Positions 1-10,709 of a stretch of DNA of 64,000 nucleotides are shown here, in pieces. Position 1 is the first letter of the stretch. Each line of letters begins with the position of its first letter. Below the pieces are notes generated by a model, which saw only the letters and a list, made by a program, of their open reading frames with translations, did no database searches and had not been told where the DNA came from. Source of the DNA: Symsagittifera roscoffensis (lineage: Eukaryota; Xenacoelomorpha; Acoela; Convolutidae); contig NC_087067.1 in the NCBI RefSeq assembly GCF_963678635.1, positions 28,942,403 to 29,006,402 of the forward strand. Reading direction: 5' to 3'. Position numbers and translations under genes: made by a program.

Positions 1-120
1 ACACCGATACATAAATACATATATAGATACTTACATGTAAACATAATTATATACAAACATCCTTTAATACTTACATACATTATAAAAATGGCATTTTTCA
101 TACATACAAACATACATCGA

Positions 121-745
121 AATGCTTCTCAATCGAGAAAACCCTGCGTCGAACGCAATCGAATTATTTTTTCCCGGTCGAAATTCTTCTCGGTCGAAAA
201 AACTCCTCATTCGAACTCGGTAGAAACATTTTTCCTTGTTCGAACACAGTCGAACTGTTTTTTCTTGATCGAAAAACTCCTCGGTCGAACTCGGTCGACA
301 AGTTTTTCCTTGGTCGAACACAGCCGAAATGTTTTTTCTCGGTCGAATTTCTTCTCGGTCAAAAAAATTCATCGTTCGAATTCGGTCGAAACATTTTTCC
401 TCGGTCGAACACAGTCGAACTGTTTTTTTTTTCAGTCGAAAAACACTTCGGTCGAACTCGGTCGAAACATTTTTCCTCGGTCGAACACAGTCGAACTGTT
501 TTTTTTTTCAGTCGAAAAACACTTCGGTCGAACTCGGTCGAAACATTTTTCCTCGGTCGAACTTGGTCAAAATGTTTTTCCTTGTCGAAACATAGTCGAA
601 ACATAGACAGCTTGGGTCGAGTCGGTCGAAACACAGACAGCTTGGGTCGAGTCGGTCGAAACATATCGAGCCTGGATCGGGACGGTCGATACATACCATT
701 TATTGGTCGAGTCAGTCGAAACATAAATAGTAAATAGCAAACCTC
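121..745. repeat. TCGA-rich minisatellite, version 1
   Basis: The array is built on a core resembling CGGTCGAA, which recurs about every 15-25 bases and is separated by T-rich spacers. Two adjacent higher-order units of about 72 bp lie at roughly 421-565, where the second version has one. From about 596 the pattern changes to a unit of about 37 bp containing GACAGCTTGGGTCGAG. Several frames on both strands stay open here only because the unit lacks stop codons. Confidence 0.85.
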
Positions 746-3046
746 GACACGGCGAGGTAGCATTCTTAGTACTCTTTGAGCAATTGAACAGTTTTTGGTA
801 CAAAAGCGACCAATTTTTCACTTTGGTACAAACAGGACAGTTTTTTAATATTTTTTTTAAAAAACCCACCAACCAATGTATTACAAATGACGCAAATTTG
901 ATTGACAAAAAAATCTTACAATTAATCAGCAGACTATCAACTTCAAAAAAAAACTCTTTTTAAGCAACGAGAGGCTAAGTTTTTTTACCAAACGGAACTT
1001 TTACCAGAGTGATTTTTTACCAGAACACTACGCAAAAAAAATATGGGACCGGCCTATTTGCATTCGTGCCGTAGGTATGCGGCAATTAGATCAGCTAGAA
1101 TTCAAACTCAATTAAACTGATTTGACCGCTTAGCACAAACATAAAAATTTCACCCAATCAAATTACAGCGAAAAAAAAAAACCAATTTTAAAATTGAACC
1201 GAAAAATAAAGACCGTTTCAAATTAACTCAATTCAGGCAAATTTCGAATTGCAAAATTTTTAAACATTATTCATGTTATGAGCCAAAACACAAGTGCAGT
1301 AAAACAACCAATGTTGAAAAACCAGGCAAAATACAGCACATAACTAGATCCAGATTTCGAAATTCTGACGGAAAAAAGTTTTCGGCAGCAATTAATTGCC
1401 GATTTATGAAAAAATCCCGGTCAAGAATTGAAAAAATTGTACAATCGAGTTATTGAAAACTGGCAGGAAGATTGATTGCCCCCCGAATATCATTAAGTTC
1501 CGCATTTCCCTAGTCGTTACTGCAGTAAACTACTACCACCGATAACATCAGACCTAAACTCAGTTTTTTAGCCCTCAACCTGGTAAACAACTGCGTCTGG
1601 CAAAAACTTTTTGCTATTACAAGGTTTTTTTTGTCGACGCTTCCAAATTTCGATACTTTGACATGCGACGGTACTTTTTGGACAGAACCAAGGCCATTAT
1701 AGCAAATTTATCCATTTGTTTTTTTTTGTAATTGATGAAAGAATATTTCCAATTTGCTGGGCGTTTTTGAGCAGAAAATCTGAAAAGTATTATTAATTTT
1801 TTTTTGAAAGTTTTTCAAATCGATTGTGTTACCAAACTTCATCGGCCTTTCAGACCCGAAAATATTTTTGTTGATTACGAAATCGGTTTAATTAGAACGT
1901 TATTTTTTGCCTTACACGTTGCATTACGGCTGTTTTTCCGTTATACACTAGCCTTATATCGAAGCAATCAGTACTTATTGGCATAACCAGAAGTTTCGAA
2001 AATTTTGCCAAAAGAACCAACACGTAAAAAACCAATGCGTGAACTAACCAAAAATACAAGATTTTGTTGATTATACCACAAACTTTTAGTTTTCGGCTAT
2101 AGGGCCAAAAACTCAGAAAACTTATAGCCGACCACTCAATTTTCTTACTGCAAATATTTGCGAGAGCTGGCATTTGTCATGGTTGCGAGATAAAGAGAGA
2201 GTGCAACCTTCGATAAGGATGTTATCCATTTCCCACAAAATCAGGAAAAAACAGAAGGGCGAGAGACTGCCAACCCAAGAACTGAAATGGCGCAACTGAA
2301 TGCAAAAATTCGCCGCCTTCATCATTGCTTGAAATTGGAGAAATCAGCGTCAACGAGTGCTGGTCTAGTATGGACTATGCTGGTATGGTTATTTTCCGAA
2401 ATCTGCGAGAGCAATTGACATAAGCTTTGTGTAATTCAATCGCTTTTCCTTCTCCTGGAGTTTTCTTTTTCATCGTTGAATACTAAATACTAAATGTTTT
2501 AGGAAGAACTTTTTTTCTGCGATTTGATTGGTTACCGTATTTTGTAGACTTTTTATCAAATGAGTAACTACTTATTTGCGCATGCTGAGTGTCACACGTA
2601 CTAGTCGCTACATCTCTAACAACTCAATAAAGATAAATTTAGATTAGTGAGGGTCAAAAAAAGCGGTTAGATTAAACTAAATTTCGCTGAGAAACCGTGA
2701 AATAATTTTTTAACCTGACTAAACAGCTTCATTACATCTGTCAATTAAATTTATTTATCAAGTCTGATAAACCTTTCTTATAAAAGGCGGTTTGGTAAAA
2801 GGTCAGTCCCCACGCGTCGAGCACTGTTTCAGGCGCACAATACCATTTGTTCCGATTGTAAGCACCGCAGAGCAAATGCTGTCTCAAAATTAGCAATTTC
2901 ACTTTCAATTGATTTTAGTCTACCAAAAAGTCAGCCTATAAAAAACCTCTATCTGCCAAGAAACCTAACTCTTTTCAAGAGCCTTTTGTCTCATTTCTCC
3001 AAAATTTGTTGCAGTTTTTAATCAAAGTTATCTTAGAGAGATAAGT

Positions 3047-3050
<4 letters not shown>
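746..3050. other. Non-coding stretch, no gene recognised
   Basis: AT-rich sequence with short open frames only. It is present almost unchanged at about 14,561-16,873. I see no conserved domain or convincing exon. Confidence 0.5.
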
Positions 3051-3106
<56 letters not shown>

Positions 3107-3120
3107 TTTTTTTTCTTTCT
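3051..3120. repeat. (TTTC)n microsatellite, version 1
   Basis: An uninterrupted run of TTTC repeats that degrades at its right end. It has a counterpart at 16,874-16,942. Confidence 0.95.
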
Positions 3121-3286
3121 AATTTATTCGGGTTTTCGTCAGGATGATTTGGGTGGGATGTAGGAGTACCATGTCAGGGTCTTGGCTTGAGGGTTAAGTT
3201 TTTTTCTGTTGTAAGGTCCTAGTTCTACTTCAAAATTTGCCCATCGAGAACGTGGAAGCCAAATTGCCAGCGAAAGAGAGGCTTAA

Positions 3287-3487
3287 ATGGTGCCATGGCT
3301 TAAGTGGATCAATATAGTCGAACAAAGTTATTGCCCAAAATTGGCTGTAGCTCAGAATTTGGCAAAATTATTTCAATCTGAGTGTGGGTGCTGTTCAGGT
3401 CAGGATATTCTAAAGATAAAAGAACGACTAAGTAAAGAGAATATGCTTGAGAGTCAACTAAAAACTATTAAACTCAATCAAGCTTAA
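3287..3487 (+). CDS. Uncharacterised small ORF, possible exon (version 1)
   Basis: An ATG-started frame of 66 codons containing a Cys-Gly-Cys-Cys cluster and a charged, Lys/Glu-rich C-terminal half that could form a helix. The counterpart at 17,108 reads on for 13 more residues, because the TAA here is CAA there. Apart from that and one Ser/Arg change (residue 14) the two match. I do not recognise the protein. Persistence in both versions proves little, since the whole region is nearly identical. It may be spurious. Confidence 0.15.
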   Translation: MVPWLKWINIVEQSYCPKLAVAQNLAKLFQSECGCCSGQDILKIKERLSKENMLESQLKTIKLNQA

Positions 3488-3916
3488 CTGGTTAACCTAC
3501 ACTATTTATTTGTTCGGTTAAAATGAATTGGTGTTTTTTCGAACAGTTCCGAACAGTTACATACCAGCATAAAATGAAATCAAAGCATCTTCAAACTTTT
3601 TTGCCTTGATTTTTGTATGAAACACTTCTTTATATATTGCAAAAATAGTTGACCATCAAAAAAAAACACTTTTTTTATTTCAACCTAATGAATGACGTCA
3701 CTTTCAGAAATCGCCGTCTTTCTGAAAAATAGTAACTTTCAGATTGTTTTTCTCGAAACCATATTTTTCAAAGCTTCAACATTATGCATCATTTGACCGT
3801 CTACAACGTGTTTTTTTTTGGTGATACTCGATTTTGCAAGCGATGGCTAGAATAAAATTAGTGGGCCGAACAACAAGTACGGAACAATGATTAGATATAA
3901 AAAGTTTTTAACTAAC

Positions 3917-4168
3917 CGATTTTGAGATTTGTTCTGCGTCAAATTCACAGCAAAACTCTGCACACATTTCCAAACTCTCCACAGTGAGAGCTGAAAGAAT
4001 GCTTCCTTTGTCCCCCTCTGAAATTTCCAGTTTTTTGCCCCCCTTAAACGAGGCTACACACTCTTCTTGCTGTATCTGTTGTTGGTGAGAGGGGGGCACG
4101 ATAAACAGTATAAAAACCGAAGAAGTTATCGCCAGAAACAGGAGTTTATATTGATGAAAGTTAATCAT
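3917..4168 (-). CDS. First exon of a secreted or membrane protein, MANSC-like (version 1)
   Basis: An ATG at 4,168 opens 84 in-frame codons that end at a good donor (TCG|GTTAGT). Residues 8-25 are strongly hydrophobic and look like a signal peptide or anchor. After it comes a Cys-containing stretch: Cys37, then a pattern like Cys-Ala-Glu-Phe-Cys-Cys at residues 69-74. A double Cys after a conserved Leu/Cys turn recalls the N-terminal half of MANSC or PAN-type extracellular domains. The remaining exons, expected at lower coordinates, were not found. It lies on the strand opposite to SLC27A and upstream of its visible exons. The domain name is an inference; the exon itself is better supported. 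Confidence 0.5.
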
Positions 4169-4756
4169 TTTATTTATCTTTCTAAGCAATTGAAAATAAA
4201 AAAAAACAGCGAATTGAAAAACAATACAATAATGCAAACAATATTTTTTTTTGGGATTTTTAAAGATTTTGTGTATGTGAATGAAAAAAACTGTTCTTCT
4301 AAATAATGGTTCTAAATAGTGTTGCAATGGTTGAATGATTGAACCTGTATTAAAATTTTGATCGATATCTAGGTACTTTTGTTTTGGTAACTCAACCTTA
4401 ACCGTGTCAAATTTTTTAAAGCTAAGCAGTGGAACTTCTTGCGTAACAAATACTGTATAATTTTCAAACAAGAGCTAAGAATAATTTTAAATGATAATTT
4501 TAGTGCTCTATGGTGTAACACGTTTTTATTAAATTGTTTTCCTCGTCAGCTCTCTTTCGACCATGGTATGTTTTGACTCCAAATTTCTATTGCAAACTTA
4601 TGTTACAATAATATCCTGAAAGTCCCCAACGCAAATACAATTTGCAAGTTGCATATGCTGGATGAAAAGAAAACAGTTGCGTTGAAACAATACACTGACA
4701 TTTTTGAAAATAAAAAATTCTCCTGCATAACAACTTCAAACAAAAAAATGGAAAAC

Positions 4757-4902
4757 AAAATCTGTTTAAGACGACATGATTTTCTCGATAATGAAATGTA
4801 TAAATGTCATTATTTTGTGGCCGATTTTGTGGCCAAATCTATTTAAAACGACATGATTTTCTCGAAAATGAAATGTTTAAATAACATTATTTTGTGGCCA
4901 AC
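4757..4902. repeat. Direct tandem duplication, period about 78 bp
   Basis: Two adjacent copies of a segment containing ACGACATGATTTTCTCGA, followed by ATTTTGTGGCC. The corresponding place in version 2 (about 18,585) has a single copy. Confidence 0.8.
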
Positions 4903-5048
4903 TCGATCATGATTACCTGAAATTTTAAAATAAACACCAGGAAAACCACATCCATACTATTCCCTGTCACCCACTACGGGAGTCTGTTAAATTGAATCGA
5001 AGTCTGTTACCAAATCACTTTGGGAAATCGATTTGCAAAGAGGCTAGA

Positions 5049-5957
5049 AAAAAATTTTATTAATCCGGTCAAAGATACTCCGTCTTCGCATCTTGTATTT
5101 CTGTTCTATAAACATTCCAATCTATGAAGCAAGAATAGCAACCAATTGCAGGTGCAAATAGCGCAGAACTTTTCGATCGGAGTAAAATGCCCAGAAAAAA
5201 GGAAAACAATATAATCATAATTAAAAGTAATTTAATTCATTGTCCCGATCATTGAAAATGGGGAGGAAATTTGTATTTGCGCGTGTTGTAGTTTTTTTTC
5301 ATTTTATTCCACGCACAATCAGGTACCAAAAATGATGTTACAACTTGTTATATGGACTTTTACTTTTTTGTTCGTACTTTCGATACGAAAATAACGGAAT
5401 ATTTGTGCTCGGGGTGGGTTTTTTTTTCTTCAGACAAATTTCGACTTGTTAACTAGCCATTTTTGACGGATTTTTTAAATATTATTCAAAAATTATTGTT
5501 GTCCTCAGCTTAAATTTGAAAAGATACTTCACTTGTGATCATTTTTTGTAAAATTATGGTGTTTTAAATATTGCCCTTTTGGCCAATTTGGGACAATTAA
5601 CGCGCGATATGTTTCGCACTTTTAACGCGTAAGCGGAGGTTTAATCCGTTCTAAAAATCGTTCTAAATTGTTTGAAATAAGTTTTGTGCCATAATTGATT
5701 GTTGCTAGCAGCGAAATCTATTTTTTCTACTTAATATGGCGTGTGGAGCGATGATTTTCATAAAATGTTCAAATTTCAGAAAAAAAATTTCATTTTTTTT
5801 ACATTCAATTTTTTCATGTTATTACTGCTCCATAAACCTTAAAAGGCAGTCGGAAGAATCAACGCTTGGCCCTGATACGAGCAGTCTTGTTAGCTTCTAG
5901 GCTTTCTTAGACCTTTTACTATAAAGAAAACTAATTTTTGATGTTTCATTTAGCCCC
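5049..5957. repeat. Segment present only in version 1
   Basis: Version 2 passes directly from the left flank (GAGGCTAGAAA) to the right flank (GGCAACAAACAAATGGGG) at about 18,873. Here about 910 bp lie between them. The segment holds an inverted copy of the 530-bp repeat seen at 26,122-27,180. Its left part (about 5,250-5,340) resembles the sequence just right of it (about 5,965-6,065). Confidence 0.75.
5365..5895 (-). repeat. Dispersed repeat of about 530 bp
   Basis: Reverse-complement copy of the repeat tandemly present at 26,122-27,180. Shared landmarks are the end with CCTGATACGAGCAGTCTTG, the CGCGCGATAT-containing centre and a tail with CTCGGGGTGGG. No coding capacity was recognised. 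Confidence 0.75.
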
Positions 5958-6239
5958 TCCTTGGCAACAAACAAATGGGGAGGAACTTTGTATTAGGGTG
6001 CGTTTTAGTTTTTTAAAACTTTTTCTTTTTCGTTTTTTACGCAAAATCATGTACCGCAAATAATCATCGAACTGGGTTGAGTGATCTATCATATTAAAGC
6101 CCTTACAGTCGTAATTAGAACCACATTAAAAAATTTTCGTCTTATTTCGAAAGAATAAAGCGACCGAGCAGTCTAATTTAGACCTTTAACCGCTTAGAAG
6201 CTTACAATAGCTTAATTTAAAACGTAAAATTTTAGACTC

Positions 6240-6790
6240 ACTTGGGTAGAATTAGTATGTTTTGAGTATTTTAGCGCCATTTTGGAATCAAAATTTTCAA
6301 AAATTTAAAAAACTGCAGAAAACTTGCATTTTTTTTTTCCTTTTTTCGTTTTTCTAGTAATTTTTCTTTAAAAGTTGATTTGCAATTTGCTTATTTTAAT
6401 ATGGCTGTCGAATATACCTAATGTCTTGTTTTTTGTTCTGCTTCTTTTATCACACCACGCCAAAAAAAACGACAATATTTTGAAAAAAACGTTGTTCTAT
6501 TTTTTTTTAAGACTATGGTCGGATCATTCTGTGCTGCTTGCCCTGTAACCGGCTGTCTTGTTTTCATTTTTTGATTATTATTCATTTTTTGAAGGCAAAT
6601 CCTGTCGATAATGCTAAGCTTAATAATTTTCTACGCGATCGTATATTCATCGAATCACACTACGCACTAAAAACGACACTAATTTGCAGAAAAGTAAGAA
6701 AAAAAAAATCTTTTTTATGAATGTGGTCGGAAAATTATGTGCTCTTTGCACAGCAACCAGCTGTCCTTGTTTTTGTATAATTTTTTGCTG
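6240..6790 (+). repeat. Dispersed AT-rich repeat family
   Basis: Contains TTAGCGCCATTTTGGAAT and, near its right end, two related motifs with GTCGGA, TGTGCT and CAGC/TTGTTT. The same order of motifs recurs at 37,495-37,740 and, as part of the duplication, at about 19,190-19,690. The family is unknown to me. Confidence 0.55.
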
Positions 6791-7141
6791 TTTTCTTTGG
6801 AAGCACGAGTTAACTGAAATTAGTCTCTAATTTACATAAAATAAGCCTTAATGAGTTGAGCCACCCTACAATACGTAGAGATTATTGACTAATTTTTGAC
6901 TAATAGAGAGTGACCAATATTCTCACTACACAGCTTCGGAAAAAAATCAGAACCGTTTGCCGACAATTTTTCATTTTTTATATACTAGCCCGAATCACGT
7001 CTGGGATAAACTTACAATACGCCTTCGTAAATAGCTTGAATACGATACAATTATTAACTAACATACTCTTCGAGAGCGGTTGGAACAAGAATTCTAAGCT
7101 TTAATACTTCTAAATTAGTCAAGGATATTCGACAATTTTAG

Positions 7142-7422
7142 ATTGACCAGGAAACTAAAAAACTCCAGGACACAACTTTCATTCGGCCCAAAAAAAATTA
7201 CGACGACACCGTTCTCTACATTTTCACATCAGGAACAACCGGTCTGCCCAAAGCGGCCAATTTGAAAAATTCTAGAATAATCTCGATCGGGATTTCATTC
7301 AACGAGGTTCTGAAGACGACGTGTGAAGACATTATTTGGTCACCTCTACCTTTGTATCATTCCAATGCAGGACTGTTAGGGGTCACCCAAGTGCTGACGA
7401 GAGGATGCTGCATGGCTTTCAG
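7142..7422 (+). CDS. SLC27A: SLC27A version 1, exon a (AMP-binding motif)
   Basis: The acceptor is TTTTAG|ATTGAC. The exon encodes the P-loop-like motif TSGTTGLPK and the block PLYHSNAG, where the family usually has PLYHSAG. It ends TTCAG|GCAAGC, a GC donor. It starts in phase 0 and leaves two bases over. Confidence 0.88.
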
Positions 7423-10206
7423 GCAAGCATATTTCTTCCGGTAGAAGCGCATTTAGGCCTGTGCGAGAGCTGTGAAAGGCTCATGATCATTACCAGGTTT
7501 CGGGAGAGCTAAAAATGTTCAAAATAGCTGAACTTGAAAAAATACCAATTTTTTTAAACCTCCCCTCCCCATCGTCAAAAATTCTTATCTAGTGCAAGTT
7601 TCTGCGCCGCAGGTTTTTTTGCAAACAAATTCCGTTATTGGGCACACAAAAACAGCGTTGTTTGGCGCGCAGTTTACCTCAAAAGCATATATTCTTCGTT
7701 CCATGGGCGTCTTTAAAAAATTTTAATTCGTTAATAAGCCAGATATGCTGATATGCTGATATGCTAAAAAGGTTCAAACAGCCATTGACCCAAAAAAGCA
7801 GAACAGCTCGTATGCTAGTTAATTTCCCTAGTAAATAAATGATCTTGATCTTTAATTGTTTAGATCAAAATTTTCAGCCAGTAGTTTCTGGAAGGACATC
7901 AAAGAATCAGAAGCCACCATGTTCATCTACCTGGGGGAGATCTGCAGATACATCTACGCGCAGCCAATCACAAGCGAGGAAACTCAGCACAAACTCAGAC
8001 TCATCTTAGGAGCCGGACTCAAAAAGGAATTGTGGAAGTCGTTTTTGCAAAGGTTGACAATGTTAACAATTTTTGACCATTAATTCCAATGAACGCACCT
8101 TAATTTTCATTGACAACAGGAGCTTAATTATCCTTGATCTGCTGTTGATTTTGGGCCGTATATCAGAAAAGAGCCGGATTTTGTTTTCAGGTTCCAGATT
8201 CCGAAAGTGCTGGAACTCTACGGTTCGACTGAAGGAAACGCCAACACCATCAACTTATCACAGAGGGAGGGTGCATGTGGATTCACTAGTCGTCTCTTCC
8301 CCTCTGTCTTCCCGATCACTCTTGTCAAAGTGGACCCCCAGGGAAGTTTAATAAGAGATGCACAAGGAGTGTGTGTCAAGTGCAAACCAGGTGCGATAAA
8401 ATGATAGAAAAAAAATTAGCCAATAAAAACTCAGTTGAGTACCCAGGTCTAGCAAATCACTTTTCATGTTTAAATTTCAGAGGTCGAGCTCAATGTCGAT
8501 GCTCGGCAAAAAGTTCTCATTCAATACAGGGGTCTGGTTCGAGCTCAAACTTGGAACTTATTTCGAGCACGGTCGAAACATGCCCAAATTTGGTCGAGCA
8601 CTTTCGAATTGAAAACAATTTATTTTTTAAGAAAAAAACTTTTTAAATATTTTTACAACAATTGAAAATTTGAGCAAAAGAATTGGTGCTCAAGGAAATA
8701 TTTCTATCAAAGAGTGGTGCAAAAACCAACACATTCAATTAAAGAGAGATAGAAAGAAGCCAGGGAAAATTCAGGAGATCCCTGTTAGGTTCTGAGAAAA
8801 TTTCTTTCAAACATCAAACTTTATGTTAACATTTTTGAAATCAATTGAAAAGCAGAATACTTGCAAATTCAAAATTCTCAACTCAGTGGTATTTTGATTT
8901 CTACCAGGCGTTCGCTTTACAGATGTCTCCAATAAATTGATTTTGATCAAAAATGACCATGAAATGTTCCATGATAAGTATAAACAATAATTTCCGTAAA
9001 TTCATATTAGTTGAAGTTAGTCAAGATGGTAGGCCGAAAAAAAATTCGACCTCGGTCGATTTTTACATCGAGTAGGGTTTGTACATATCTCGAGCACCTA
9101 ACATACCTCGAGGATGGTCGAAACACATGTTAAGCGCGGTCAAAATGTACCCAGAAACGGTCACAGCACACCTTGAGCACTGTCAAATCATCCTCCCGTT
9201 CGGTTAGAAAAAAAACAGCGCCATCACGTTCAAAAAAAGATCCGATTCGGCGGAACACGGTCAAAACATACACTGAGAGAGAGCACCCTATCTCTGGCTT
9301 GGTTTGAAAACTGACCCGAGCCCTTTTTCTCTTTGTTGGAGAAAATCTATTCGCAAACGACTTTGGTTGAGATGGTCAAACCTTATTTGACTTTGGTCGA
9401 ACAAAATCTTAGGTCGAGCGAAATTTTCTTTAGTCAAGAAATTTGAATATCTACGATTTAAGTCGAGACAGCCAGATTATATCTGGCTCGTGTCTAACGA
9501 AGTGAAGCACAGAATTCTCCGGCGGAGAAAGTCGTAACATACACGAATCCAGTCAAAACGGTCGAAATATATATGGCTTCGGTAGATCAAAATTGACCAA
9601 AATGTTTTTGGTCGACTGAGTAGATTTTTACCCATCTTTGGTCGAAACGCCTAAAAAATAACTGGATTGGCTTGAAGAAAAAACTTGTTGTAGTTTTTCA
9701 CCCAAAACCGTCGTGCTGAACCAGTTTTAGCTAGGAAAGAGAAACAATTCCATCGAACACAATTTTTCCATAGCCGAATTTGATCATAAAGTAACTTCAC
9801 ACAACAAATAAAACCTTAGATAGGTTCTCCAGAATTGCGGGATTTAATCTTGTTTAAACATACTCTCGTATTGGACTTTTTCCTCGCAGAGCAGTTTATG
9901 GTTTTCGTTTGTAAACCAACAGAGGCCAAACCCGGAGGTTGACCACTAAAACATATCTAGATTGTTTATCAGGTGAGCCTGGTCAAGTAGTGGGCAAAAT
10001 CATTGCGAATGACGCGATCAGCAAGTTCGACGGATATGTTGCGAAGGACGAGACGCAGAAGAAGATAGCGAGAGATGTGTTCAGGAAGGGGGACCTGGCA
10101 TTCCTCTCGGGGGACACTCTGGTCATGGACAGGGAGGGCTTTCTCTTCTTCAAGGACAGAACGGGCGACACTTTCAGGTGGAAGGGGGAGAATGTTTCCA
10201 CTACAG
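7142..10206 (+). CDS. SLC27A: Fatty-acid transport protein / very-long-chain acyl-CoA synthetase, partial (version 1)
   Basis: Four exons (7142-7422, 7864-8052, 8191-8390, 9973-10206) join in phase to 904 nt. Family knowledge: these membrane enzymes activate long and very long fatty acids to acyl-CoA with ATP, which drives uptake. Seen here: the AMP-binding signature [12 protein letters not shown], the FATP block LYGSTEGN and the hallmark [17 protein letters not shown]. The N-terminal third lies outside the window or was missed. The last two exons, present after version 2, are absent before the assembly gap. The reading frame is intact. It differs from version 2 by a few residues (for example Thr/Leu and Lys/Ile in exon a, Leu/Phe in exon b, Thr/Phe in exon c). 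It could be a truncated paralogue or the second haplotype of the same gene. Confidence 0.85.
7480..7590. other. Micro-inversion relative to version 2
   Basis: Inside the first intron, about 110 bp lie in opposite orientation in the two versions. Here the order is TGATCATTACCAGG ... GACGATGG-type end reversed (CATCGTCAAAAATTCTT). At 21,780-21,886 the block reads as its reverse complement, while both flanks (GAAAGGCTCA and ATCTAGTGCAAG) keep their orientation. Confidence 0.85.
7864..8052 (+). CDS. SLC27A: SLC27A version 1, exon b
   Basis: The acceptor is TTTAG|ATCAAA. It encodes FSASSFWKD and the block [13 protein letters not shown], which is strongly conserved in FATPs. The donor is CAAAG|GTTGAC. 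The exon completes the codon split by the GC-AG intron (one base) and leaves two. Confidence 0.87.
8191..8390 (+). CDS. SLC27A: SLC27A version 1, exon c
   Basis: The acceptor is TTTTCAG|GTTCCA. It encodes LYGSTEGN, then GACGF and GVCVKCKPG, the blocks that lead to the lid domain of the adenylate-forming fold. The donor is CCAG|GTGCGA. Confidence 0.88.
8500..9660. repeat. Degenerate GGTCGA-motif region in an intron
   Basis: The motif GGTCGA or CGGTCGAAACA recurs irregularly, as in the minisatellite at the window start. About 940 bp of this (roughly 8,530-9,470) are missing from version 2. Confidence 0.65.
9973..10206 (+). CDS. SLC27A: SLC27A version 1, exon d (FATP hallmark)
   Basis: The acceptor is TTATCAG|GTGAGC. 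It encodes [25 protein letters not shown] and [17 protein letters not shown]. The last is the FATP/VLACS signature with the catalytically relevant lid hinge. The donor is CTACAG|GTAATT. The first two bases complete a Gly codon. Confidence 0.9.
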
Positions 10207-10240
10207 GTAATTCAAATAGCCTTTTTTAAACTCTCACCAA

Positions 10241-10257
10241 CCCCCCCCCCCCCCCCC
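10241..10257. repeat. Poly-C run
   Basis: Seventeen C in a row inside the intron after exon d. Version 2 has mixed sequence here. Confidence 0.9.
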
Positions 10258-10432
10258 TCCAATATTGTTAGATGTTTATAAAAAAAAGTTCTTTTGTATT
10301 GTCCACATCAGTATGCCTATCCGTTGACTGTTAAGTGCCAACGGAAAGAAAAAAAAACAATTTAGTGTTCTGCACTACGAGGCTAAATTTGTTTGATCTT
10401 CTCTCGGGCGTGGAATCCAAAGATGAATGGAT

Positions 10433-10701
10433 CAGGGGCGAATCTAGGATTTTCTCGCCAAGGGGGGGGGGGGGGATTTCCAAAAAAAATTCAAAAATTT
10501 TGTTGACCTTTTTTTTGGTCGACCAATGTAATATTTTGAACTCTCCCAAATCACTATAAAGACCCTATCCCTACTTTGGCTAAAAATTTCTTTGCTCTTT
10601 TTGGAAAATGTTGACCAAAAAATTGCTTTTTTTTCGGCGCGCGCTTCCCCCTCAAAATGAGAAACTTAGGCAGCGTCCGCTCCCCCCTAAATCCACTGGT
10701 G
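10433..10701. mobile_element. hAT-type MITE with 8-bp target duplication
   Basis: The left end is CAGGGGCGAATCTAGG. The right end is an imperfect inverse (CCTAAATCCACTGGTG). It is flanked on both sides by GAATGGAT, an 8-bp target-site duplication typical of hAT elements. It has G-rich and C-rich arms and no coding capacity. It is the same family as 27,786-28,157. It is absent at the equivalent site of version 2. Confidence 0.82.
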
Positions 10702-10709
10702 GAATGGAT

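Noticed and set aside
64-763. Overlapping frames on both strands (up to 172 residues) with Arg/Ser/Phe-rich repeats
   Set aside because: They follow the TCGA minisatellite, whose unit lacks stops in several frames. No family, and indels between versions change the frame.
3908-4471. A 187-residue minus-strand ORF in version 1
   Set aside because: Its upstream 100 residues are not kept in version 2 because of small indels, and lie before a better ATG at 4,168. Only the 84-codon exon is retained.
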